Shown piece by piece: positions 6,934 through 13,136 of a stretch of 17,156 bases of DNA. The position numbers and the translations under genes are program-made. This DNA comes from an uncultured Granulosicoccaceae bacterium. Lineage in GTDB: Bacteria > Pseudomonadota > Gammaproteobacteria > Granulosicoccales > Granulosicoccaceae. The stretch's first letter is position 1. Each line of letters starts with the position of its first letter. The stretch spans positions 1 through 17,156 of the forward strand of contig CALFBL010000364.1 of assembly GCA_937951695.1 (NCBI GenBank). Reading direction: 5' to 3'. Below the pieces are notes generated by a model, which saw only the letters and a program-made list of their open reading frames with translations, was not told the origin of the DNA and did not search any database.

Positions 6934-6939
6934 GTGACT

Positions 6940-7233
6940 ATGACTCAGCAGTTAGCCAGTAATGTGCAACCAGCCCATGATACCACTGAGATGGAATCCG
7001 TAAATGACAAACCGCGCGAGGGGTCGGTGTCCGGCACGTTTGGTTTACGCGGTAACGTTAAACTCGTTCTTAAACTCGTCGAGCCGGGTCGTTTGAAAGC
7101 CCCTGCGATAGCGATCGAGCAACTGGCCGAAGCTTTGGAAGAGCGCCAGTTATCGGATCAGCGCCGAAAGAGTGAACACATTGAGTTCGACGACCGCCGA
7201 CACATGAAACGTCGCGCCTCTGATCTGGCGTAG
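6940..7233 (+). CDS. 97-residue hypothetical protein upstream of cheBR2
   Basis: Start chosen at ATG 6940, which has an AGGA 9 nt upstream. A TTG at 6865 in the same frame would add 25 residues but has no SD. I do not recognise the family. The first 35 residues are polar and acidic (E-M-E-S-V-N-D-K-P-R-E-G). Residues about 36-75 hold the conserved-looking core: a G-x-F-G-L-R-G-N-V-K-L-V-L-K-L-V strand and an A-I-A-I-E-Q-L-A-E-A-L-E-E helix. The tail is strongly basic with many Arg, Lys, Asp and His and ends R-R-A-S-D-L-A. There is no signal peptide or membrane segment. It lies 72 bp before cheBR2 on the same strand and behind the strong promoter, so co-transcription is likely. It could be a small partner or regulator of the CheBR protein, but nothing in the sequence proves that. 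Confidence 0.65.
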   Translation: MTQQLASNVQPAHDTTEMESVNDKPREGSVSGTFGLRGNVKLVLKLVEPGRLKAPAIAIEQLAEALEERQLSDQRRKSEHIEFDDRRHMKRRASDLA

Positions 7234-7254
7234 TTGCCGATCGGATGTTCACGC

Positions 7255-7278
7255 CGGTAAACGCGATTCCGCTTACCG
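7255..7278 (+). promoter_or_regulatory. Intergenic hairpin between orf97 and cheBR2
   Basis: CGGTAA-ac-GCG-attc-CGC-TTACCG folds into a 9-bp stem with a 2-nt bulge in the 72-bp gap. No T tract follows, so it is not a standard terminator. It could mark RNA processing, partial attenuation or mRNA protection between the two cistrons. Confidence 0.4.
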
Positions 7279-7305
7279 TAGGGTTAGGTAAATTCGTCGA
7301 AAATA

Positions 7306-9966
7306 ATGACAACTGATGAATCGCACGCGATAGCCCATGAACTGCAGGTGCGCAACGCCATAGGTAAGCGCATCATCGCAATTGGCGCGTCGGCGGGTGG
7401 CATTGAGCCCACAAAAGAATTGCTGAGTATGTTGCCTGCGGAGTTTGATGCCTCTGTCGTGGTCGTCATTCATCTGTCCCCGGAACACAATTCAGTGCTG
7501 GACAGCATCCTTGAGCGGGCAAGCGGCTGCAATGTTGAAATTGCCACCGACGGTTTGTTGCTGAGACCCGGGCGAATCTTTCTTATATCGCCAGGCAAGA
7601 ATATCGAGGTCAGTGAGGGGCGATTCAAGGTCACTAACCAAATACGCACCAAGACGGGCAACCCGCCGTACCCCATCGATATATTTTTCGAGAGTATTGC
7701 GCAAAAATACGGTAATCGGGCAGTGGGTATCGTCTTATCCGGAACCGGTAGCGACGGCTCTCGAGGTGTCAAAACCCTTCATGAGTATGGCGGAATTGTG
7801 TTCGCGCAAGAACCGGACCGTTGCGAATTTGATGGTATGCCGGTTAGCGCAATCAAAACCGGGGCGGTGCACGCAGTGATGTCCGTCGACGAGATAGCGG
7901 AGAACCTGATACGAATCGTCGCCACCGAAAACGTCGATGACGAGACTGAGGTGAACATCAACAACGGCGAAGAAATCAACAAGATATTCGCCGTGATGGC
8001 CGATTATGGAATCGATTTCAGTCTATACAAGAAGAACTTTATTCTCAAAGGGTTAGAACGCAGACGACTGTTGACGCACTCAGCGTCATACGGGGACTAT
8101 CTGAGTTTATTGGTTGTTTGCGACGAAGAGAAGGCAGGTTTGAAGAACGATCTATTGATCAGTGTGACCAATTTTTTTCGCGATGAAAAAGCCTGGGAGT
8201 CGCTGAAAAGAGTGGTTCGCGACCAGCTGATTCCTCAGCTTGACGATTCGGAAGTCATGCGTATCTGGGTGGCCGGTTGTGCCACCGGTGAAGAGGCCTA
8301 CAGTGTTGCGATAATGGTGTCTAAATTGATCCGCGACAGTGGACGCTTTCTGGATTACAAAATCTATGCAACTGATCTGTCTGAGCATGCGATAAGGGTC
8401 GCAGCTAAGGGGCTGTACAGTCACAGTGCGGTTCAATCGATTGGCCAGGATGTGTTGAATGAATTTTTCACGCCTTCTGGCGGCGGCTATGAAATCAGTA
8501 AAGACATCAGAAAACGCGTTATCACCGCGAACCATAATCTGGTTCAAGATGCCCCATTTACAAAATTGCATTTGGTGTGCTGCCGGAATGTGTTGATCTA
8601 CATGGAGCCTGAGCTGCAGAGCCAGATGGTCCATGTTTTCCATTTCGCGTTGCAAATTGGGGGCATTCTTTTTCTAGGCCCGTCTGAATCGTTAGGGGGG
8701 ATGGAATCCGACTTTAAAGTGCAATCACACGAATGGAACATCAGTACAAAAGTGACGGAGAGCCGCAAGCCCTTGCAGTTAAGCAGCCCTGTCCTTAGAC
8801 GGGCTTTTGCCGTCCGTCAGCCCACCGAGTATAGGAAGAAGGAGCAGCTGCATTCGCAATCAGATGTCTATCGCGCCGGATTGGAGGCGGTATGTAAGCG
8901 CGATAAGAAATCGGCTCTAATTGTCAATTGTTTAAAAAAAGTAATTCTCATCGTTCGCGATGAAAATTCACTGCTGCAAGTTGCTACAGGTGAGCCGAAC
9001 TCTGATATAGCCAATCTGGTGGTGCCATCGTTGGTGCCGATCATTACCATCAGTTTGCAAAAACTGATCGTTGATCCAGCTGAGATTGTCAATGAGGACA
9101 TTACTGCCGTTAACAATCAAGGCGAACAAGTACAGGTAGATTTGACTATCTCCAGCCTGGGGGGCGATTCGGGCGAAGAGCTCTACCTGGTTCTGCTATC
9201 GAAGACACAACACCAAGCCGTGTATGACGCGAATGGGCCTGCGCATGCACATCAGGATGATGATACGACGCTTCCGTTGATGCAGAGAAAACTGCAGGAT
9301 ACACAGTGGCAACTGGACGAGGCACGTCGGGTATTGTTCGATACGATTGAAGAATTGGAATTTTCCAATGATCAACAACAGGCGATGAACGAACAATTAA
9401 CCGCTGCTAATGAAGAATTGCAAAGCACCAATGAGGAGCTTCAGTCCGTTAATGAAGAACTGTACACCGTAAATTTCGAGTACCAGTCAAAAATCCATGA
9501 ACTCTCCGACCTTACTCACGATCTTGACAATTTGCTCGAATGTACGTTGCTGGGTGTGGTGTTTCTCGACACAGAACTGTGCGTCCGACGCTTCACCGAC
9601 CGAGCCACGAGGATATTGCATCTGCAGGCCAAAGACGTCGGCTGTCCCATTTCAGATTATGTGACCGTCATTGATTTCCCTGACCTGAATGAAGTGATTG
9701 CGCGAGTTATCTCGCTGGGTGAAAGTCATGAACGAGACATCGCCTACCGTGGGGTTCCAGACCGGCTTCACATCGGAATTCACCCGTATCGGGTTGAGTC
9801 TGAGTTCTCGCAAGGTGTCATCATTAGTATGCTCGATCTTGCCGATCTAAATACGTTTGCTGTTGAGCAATCGTATGCCGATTCATCGGCACTTGGTGAG
9901 TCAGTAGGCAGTGTACGGTTGGAAACTGTGGCACCGCGTCAAATAGCGGCTGACGTTGACAGCTGA
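7306..9966 (+). CDS. CheB-CheR hybrid: methylesterase-methyltransferase-coiled coil-PAS (cheBR2)
   Basis: 886 residues and apparently intact. The CheB domain (about 20-205) keeps the triad S29 (G-A-S-A-G-G), H56 (V-V-I-H-L-S) and D150 (G-T-G-S-D-G), and has no receiver domain in front. The CheR domain (about 222-480) has N-F-F-R-D (289-293), the SAM loop A-G-C-A-T-G-E-E-A-Y-S (323-333), Y-A-T-D-L-S (354-359) and C-C-R-N-V-L-I-Y-M (425-433). A linker region, a heptad coiled coil (about 660-735) and a PAS_10-like domain (about 738-848; L-L-G-V-V-F-L-D-T-E-L then R-R-F-T-D-R-A) complete it. No histidine kinase or other output follows; the tail is about 35 polar residues. It is a diverged paralogue of cheBR1 with the same domain order, encoded divergently. 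ATG 7306 has only a weak, distant SD, so its translation may depend on the upstream orf97. The receptor or other protein it modifies is unknown. Confidence 0.93.
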   Translation: MTTDESHAIAHELQVRNAIGKRIIAIGASAGGIEPTKELLSMLPAEFDASVVVVIHLSPEHNSVLDSILERASGCNVEIATDGLLLRPGRIFLISPGKNIEVSEGRFKVTNQIRTKTGNPPYPIDIFFESIAQKYGNRAVGIVLSGTGSDGSRGVKTLHEYGGIVFAQEPDRCEFDGMPVSAIKTGAVHAVMSVDEIAENLIRIVATENVDDETEVNINNGEEINKIFAVMADYGIDFSLYKKNFILKGLERRRLLTHSASYGDYLSLLVVCDEEKAGLKNDLLISVTNFFRDEKAWESLKRVVRDQLIPQLDDSEVMRIWVAGCATGEEAYSVAIMVSKLIRDSGRFLDYKIYATDLSEHAIRVAAKGLYSHSAVQSIGQDVLNEFFTPSGGGYEISKDIRKRVITANHNLVQDAPFTKLHLVCCRNVLIYMEPELQSQMVHVFHFALQIGGILFLGPSESLGGMESDFKVQSHEWNISTKVTESRKPLQLSSPVLRRAFAVRQPTEYRKKEQLHSQSDVYRAGLEAVCKRDKKSALIVNCLKKVILIVRDENSLLQVATGEPNSDIANLVVPSLVPIITISLQKLIVDPAEIVNEDITAVNNQGEQVQVDLTISSLGGDSGEELYLVLLSKTQHQAVYDANGPAHAHQDDDTTLPLMQRKLQDTQWQLDEARRVLFDTIEELEFSNDQQQAMNEQLTAANEELQSTNEELQSVNEELYTVNFEYQSKIHELSDLTHDLDNLLECTLLGVVFLDTELCVRRFTDRATRILHLQAKDVGCPISDYVTVIDFPDLNEVIARVISLGESHERDIAYRGVPDRLHIGIHPYRVESEFSQGVIISMLDLADLNTFAVEQSYADSSALGESVGSVRLETVAPRQIAADVDS
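9388..9492 (+). repeat. Five 21-bp coding repeats (heptad coiled coil of cheBR2)
   Basis: Residues 695-729 are five heptads beginning N-E-Q-L, N-E-E-L, N-E-E-L, N-E-E-L and N-F-E-Y. They correspond to the eight-unit array in cheBR1. The shorter array implies a shorter helical spacer between the CheR and PAS parts. Confidence 0.6.
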
Positions 9967-10049
9967 TTGGCAGGAAATATAACTACCGCGAAAGTCGATT
10001 CGGGCACTGGCTCGCAGCACTTGTTTATCTAACAGGGTATGGTTACACC

Positions 10050-10067
10050 GTGTCCACGTGATGACAC
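10050..10067. promoter_or_regulatory. Inverted repeat upstream of the 176-residue gene
   Basis: GTGTC and GACAC flank a CACGTG palindrome plus two bases in the 149-bp gap between cheBR2 and the next gene, about 50 bp before its ATG. It is placed as an operator would be, but the arms are short and no promoter elements can be confirmed nearby. Confidence 0.25.
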
Positions 10068-10115
10068 AATTCGCGTGATGTATTCGACTTAAATCCTAGT
10101 GACAGCGTAGTTTTC

Positions 10116-10646
10116 ATGCCGCCAAAAACGTACCCAGAAGTAGCCAGAGTGATTCAGTTAGCAGATCATAAACCCCGCCGCCTGTTACTGGAAGAACTTA
10201 CATCAAAGCAGCGTCTTGACCACCCGTTGGCAGAATCGCGATCGTTAGCGCTCGGTAACGTGGTTACCTTAATTGACCGGGTCGGCAGTTTCGGATCGGT
10301 AGAAGTTGATGAGTTATCAGCCTTGACGCCCAAGCACCAGCGTGATGCCGTCATGACGCTGGTGCAAGGTCACATAGCCATGGAATTTGGCCCGTTCCGC
10401 ATCTCTCAGCATGAACGCACCTTCACGGTGCAGCATCGCAATTTAGAGGAGCTCATCGGTGCTCTGCTGCGGGTGCAGTATCACGTCCATCAGAGTAGCA
10501 GCGACGATCTGCAGGCCGTGGGTATACCGCCATCGTTTCTGGCGATGGGATTGACCTGGGGGGTTGGCAGCTCAATCGCCACTGCCAGTGATGAACGATT
10601 GAAGCGTCGTCGGCGGAAGCGATTTTTGCGCACTGATCCTCGTTAG
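10116..10646 (+). CDS. 176-residue protein of unknown function with a basic tail
   Basis: ATG 10116 opens the frame; the SD is weak (a TAGTGA stretch). I do not recognise the family. It is mostly soluble and helical. Residues about 35-90 include an S-L-A-L-G-N-V-V-T-L-I-D-R-V-G-S-F-G stretch and an H-Q-R-D-A-V-M-T-L-V-Q-G helix. Residues about 95-135 hold a strand pair and an L-E-E-L-I-G-A-L-L-R-V-Q-Y helix. A mildly hydrophobic stretch (about 143-163) follows, which is short and glycine-rich for a membrane helix. The last 16 residues are an Arg/Lys cluster (R-L-K-R-R-R-R-K-R) suggestive of nucleic-acid or membrane-surface contact. It lies 149 bp after cheBR2 on the same strand and converges on the small membrane gene. 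It may be transcribed alone or with cheBR2. Codon-like quality throughout supports a real gene. Confidence 0.65.
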   Translation: MPPKTYPEVARVIQLADHKPRRLLLEELTSKQRLDHPLAESRSLALGNVVTLIDRVGSFGSVEVDELSALTPKHQRDAVMTLVQGHIAMEFGPFRISQHERTFTVQHRNLEELIGALLRVQYHVHQSSSDDLQAVGIPPSFLAMGLTWGVGSSIATASDERLKRRRRKRFLRTDPR

Positions 10647-10680
10647 GAACATTGCCGTCGCAGCGTGCGGACAGGGTTCT

Positions 10681-10899
10681 TTAGATATAACCCAGAAAAT
10701 CCGCCACCAGATACCCCAAAGATAGCATCGTCAAAGCGGCACCCCAGACGCGCAACCAGAGTATTTTTCCGTAAGTCCCTGCGACGACGAAGATAATACC
10801 AATCACTATTGAGAAGGACATTGTCAGCGTCAGCATATGGTGCATGCTTTCAGAATAGGGGTAGGCCTCGTTTGGGCCCTGATCAGTGCGATATCTCAT
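10681..10899 (-). CDS. 72-residue two-helix membrane protein
   Basis: Start chosen at ATG 10899. The same frame is open much further upstream, but that part overlaps the amidase and does not look like protein. The 72 residues begin with a polar, Tyr-rich N-terminus (M-R-Y-R-T-D-Q-G) and hold two hydrophobic segments (about 23-42 and 48-70) joined by a short turn with Lys and Arg. This suggests a small inner-membrane hairpin protein with both ends on one side. No family is recognised. There is no SD, and a TATAAT lies 7 nt before the ATG, so the mRNA may be leaderless. It sits just after the terminator of the amidase gene and converges with the 176-residue gene. Confidence 0.6.
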   Translation of the reverse strand: MRYRTDQGPNEAYPYSESMHHMLTLTMSFSIVIGIIFVVAGTYGKILWLRVWGAALTMLSLGYLVADFLGYI

Positions 10900-10906
10900 G
10901 AGCTTG

Positions 10907-10912
10907 ATTATA
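10907..10912 (-). promoter_or_regulatory. Candidate -10 box for the small membrane protein gene
   Basis: TATAAT on the minus strand (10912 to 10907) ends 7 nt before the ATG at 10899, so transcription from it would begin at or next to the start codon. The -35 position (TGCGGG) is poor, so the assignment is tentative. Confidence 0.25.
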
Positions 10913-10922
10913 CGGCAAGCGT

Positions 10923-10962
10923 AAAAAAACCCGCAGACTGTTCTCTGGCCAGCGGGCGGGTT
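10923..10962 (-). terminator. Intrinsic terminator downstream of the amidase gene
   Basis: On the minus strand AACCCGC (10962 to 10956) pairs perfectly with GCGGGTT (10934 to 10928) around a 21-nt loop, and the stem runs into a seven-T tract (10929 to 10923). The loop contains a CTGGCCAG palindrome. It lies about 120 bp after the amidase stop, in the right orientation for that gene. The opposite strand ends in TTCTTTT, so weak activity in both directions is possible. Confidence 0.65.
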
Positions 10963-11080
10963 CTTTTGACGGATACATCGCCTGCAGGGGGCGTGTATCT
11001 GCGTCGCTTGACGAATACTATAGTGCCCGATTCGCAAGGTTAGTGTCTGTATCGGCTCACAGTTTCGCCAGGGTCTGTGT

Positions 11081-12292
11081 CTAGGAGTCGACTTTTGCCA
11101 ACAGCTCCGAAAACTGCTCGGCATGCTCTCGTAACAGGTAATCACGTAGGCCATCGGCGATCGCCGCGGCCAGTTGGTTGCGGTATTCAAACGTGGTGAG
11201 TCGTGCAGCTTCTGCGGGGTTGCTGATGCAGGTGAGTTCAAGCAATACACCAGGGGTAAAACTGCGAGTGAGCACAAACAACGTGTCGCGTTTGACGCCT
11301 GCGTCGATCACGGCGTCATTCACACTGGCCACCTCGTTGTACACTTTTTCATGCAGGATGTCAGCAAGATCTCGGGAAGCTTTGGTGTAATCCAGATCGA
11401 TTGACGAGGTTGGTAGCTTCTGGGCTTCGAGACTTTCGACGACATTGTGACGATCGGCGAAAAACGTTTCTACCAAATTCACTTTGGGCTGGGGCAGGTG
11501 GTTGAAATGCAATGACACCACCAGGTCCGCACCAGAAGCCTTAATTTTATTGACCCGAGCTTGGCGTGACATGCCGGTATCGTTGCTACGTGTCATGATG
11601 ACATCAACGTTCTCTATTTCAGATAGGAACAACGCAATTCGCTTGGCCATGTCGAGGGTGAGTTCTTTTTCTATCAGACCGTTGTGGGCCTGCGAACCAG
11701 GGTCTATACCGCCATGGCCAGGATCAAGCGCGACCACCAGGCGTTGTTTTTCGTTAACGTGCGCTGTGTCGATCGAGGTTAAGTCGGTCGAGTTTGACGT
11801 GGTCTTTAACTGGGGGGCGGTGGCAGCGATGACCGTTGAACCAAAAAGGTCATGATTATTGTCTAGCGTTGCGGGCAGATCCGCCTCAGACCAATTCCAG
11901 CTGAATTGATGGATGCGATCAGCATTGAATAACCCGAGCATTGTTTTTGAATCGTGGGGCAGGTTTTTCAAACTGTGCAAATACTGAGTGATCCGAGTGA
12001 CACCGGTTGTTGCCGCGTCCTTGTTCGTCGCTAGTCCAGCGCGAGCGGCAGACTTCGCTGACGTGGCACGTGTTGCAATCGCCTCCGATGTATTCGATCG
12101 TGCAGGCACAGTCGGCAACGACTGGCTGGCGGTGTTCAGAAATTGGGGTACCGATTGTTGGTGTGAGTCACTACCGGCAAATGGCAGATAGCTCAGCAGC
12201 GCACCTATCGTCATCCCGAAAAACAATCCGACCACAATCAAAGCGGGCACATAGGCCGATTGATTGCGAATTGATAAAGCTGTTGAAGCCAC
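11081..12292 (-). CDS. Membrane-anchored N-acetylmuramoyl-L-alanine amidase (Amidase_3)
   Basis: 403 residues from a GTG start; the next Met (27) would cut the membrane helix, so GTG 12292 is preferred, with a weak GAGTGA upstream. Residues about 14-36 form one hydrophobic N-terminal anchor. A long Ser/Thr/Ala-rich linker (about 40-180) crosses the periplasm. The C-terminal domain (about 184-390) is Amidase_3: D-P-G-H-G-G (190-195) with zinc ligand H193, I-E-K-E-L-T-L-D with E208, S-L-H-F-N-H with H262, and V-L-L-E-L-T-C-I-S-N-P with catalytic E352. It hydrolyses the bond between N-acetylmuramic acid and L-alanine of peptidoglycan, typically for daughter-cell separation or wall turnover. The AMIN domain typical of AmiC is not recognisable; the linker may take its place. 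It lies 125 bp downstream of the hydrolase gene and is followed by a clear terminator. Confidence 0.9.
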   Translation of the reverse strand: MASTALSIRNQSAYVPALIVVGLFFGMTIGALLSYLPFAGSDSHQQSVPQFLNTASQSLPTVPARSNTSEAIATRATSAKSAARAGLATNKDAATTGVTRITQYLHSLKNLPHDSKTMLGLFNADRIHQFSWNWSEADLPATLDNNHDLFGSTVIAATAPQLKTTSNSTDLTSIDTAHVNEKQRLVVALDPGHGGIDPGSQAHNGLIEKELTLDMAKRIALFLSEIENVDVIMTRSNDTGMSRQARVNKIKASGADLVVSLHFNHLPQPKVNLVETFFADRHNVVESLEAQKLPTSSIDLDYTKASRDLADILHEKVYNEVASVNDAVIDAGVKRDTLFVLTRSFTPGVLLELTCISNPAEAARLTTFEYRNQLAAAIADGLRDYLLREHAEQFSELLAKVDS

Positions 12293-12417
12293 CGTGTTGT
12301 GTCACTCAAGCGAAACTGTGAGCAACTACGCAATTTGCATTCCACTTGGCACGCGACTGGGTATCGGACTCGGTCCGCGCGTGGCAGTGAACGGCTAGAA
12401 CCCTCGCTGGTAGTGTT

Positions 12418-13134
12418 TTATACCTTCACCATGTCCAGCACGCAACGTTTGATCAATTCGAGCTCAACGCGTGAGGAGAACCGATGATCGGCGTCTTTCA
12501 CCAGTATCAGTTGTGCGTCCAAGCTTTGTATCGAGACCAGCAGCCGCGCTGACAACGTCCATGGCACATCGCGGTCGCCAGTGCCATGCAACAGGCGAAC
12601 CGGGCATGTGATGGGTTGACTGGTGTTGAGCACGCGGCATAGGGCTCCACTGTCCAGCAGGGCTTGGCGAATCCGATGCGGCTCGCCGTCGTCGTAGCGG
12701 TTGGGCAGATCAATTGCCTGACCCGACTTTAAGACGAGCTTCTGGTGCTCGCTGAGGGAGGGCGTCAAGAGTTCGTCGATGAAGTCTGGGGCAGCGGCGA
12801 TGCCGATCAACCCATGCATTCGATCGGGACGGGCGAGGGCCACAAGTGCTGCTATCCAACCGCCCATGCTGGAGCCCACCAGCACTTGCGGGCCGTTGCA
12901 AATCGAGTCCAGAATGTCGATGGCGTCGTCGCGCCATCGGGTGATGGTGCCGTGTTCGAAGTCGCCGGGAGACCCACCGTGGCCGGTGTAGTCGAAGCGG
13001 GTGTATTGAATGCCGCGTGTCTCGCACAGGTTTGCAAGCGCCTCGGCTTTGGTCCCCGCCATGGTGGAATGAAACCCCGGCAAGAACAACACGCCGGGCA
13101 GGCTGTTACCGCTGTGTTGATACGCCAGAGCCAA
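12418..13134 (-). CDS. Alpha/beta hydrolase, ABHD10-like (palmitoyl-thioesterase type)
   Basis: 238 residues, close to the usual size. The nucleophile elbow is G-S-S-M-G-G (87-92) with S89. The likely acid is D187 in H-G-T-G-D-R-D-V-P, and the base is H217 in D-A-D-H-R-F. Early motifs F-L-P-G-F (17-21), G-T-K-A, R-F-D-Y-T-G-H-G-G-S and I-T-R-W-x-x-D-A resemble the ABHD10 branch of serine hydrolases, which includes acyl-protein thioesterases and esterases. There is no signal peptide, so it is cytosolic. The start is a TTG at 13134, two bases after the UvrA-like stop codon, with a GGGA about 7 nt upstream. This implies translational coupling in one operon. The substrate is unknown, and a link to DNA repair is not evident from family knowledge. 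Confidence 0.85.
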   Translation of the reverse strand: MALAYQHSGNSLPGVLFLPGFHSTMAGTKAEALANLCETRGIQYTRFDYTGHGGSPGDFEHGTITRWRDDAIDILDSICNGPQVLVGSSMGGWIAALVALARPDRMHGLIGIAAAPDFIDELLTPSLSEHQKLVLKSGQAIDLPNRYDDGEPHRIRQALLDSGALCRVLNTSQPITCPVRLLHGTGDRDVPWTLSARLLVSIQSLDAQLILVKDADHRFSSRVELELIKRCVLDMVKV

Positions 13135-13136
13135 GG

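Larger units (their letters stand above)
6237..6939. other. 703-bp non-coding divergent region between cheBR1 and the orf97-cheBR2 unit
   Basis: No convincing gene lies here. An 81-codon plus-strand frame (6453-6698) is Cys/Trp-rich with no SD and looks spurious. From left to right I see the following. A 9-bp direct repeat GGCGAGCGA lies at 6267 and 6292. An ideal AGGAGG (6288-6293) precedes a 7-codon frame. A TATAGT on the minus strand (6322 down to 6317) could be part of a cheBR1 promoter, though no -35 fits it. A palindrome and a hairpin span 6453-6496. Direct repeats and a sigma70-like promoter span 6665-6746, and a structured leader leads to the ATG at 6940. The length and density of signals suggest that both CheBR genes are controlled from here. 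Confidence 0.6.

Noticed and set aside
6865..6939. TTG extension of the 97-residue protein
   Set aside because: ATG 6940 has a well-placed AGGA, while the TTG has none, and the extra residues look untranslated.
8152..8655. 167-codon minus-strand frame
   Set aside because: Lies entirely antisense to the conserved CheR domain of cheBR2; shadow frame.
10647..10679. Hairpin GAAC...GTTC between the convergent genes as a bidirectional terminator
   Set aside because: Short arms with large internal mismatches and no clear T tract; too weak to call.
10681..11277. 198-codon minus-strand frame taken as one gene
   Set aside because: Its upstream 126 codons overlap the amidase and the terminator and do not look like protein. 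Only the part from ATG 10899 has sensible membrane helices.
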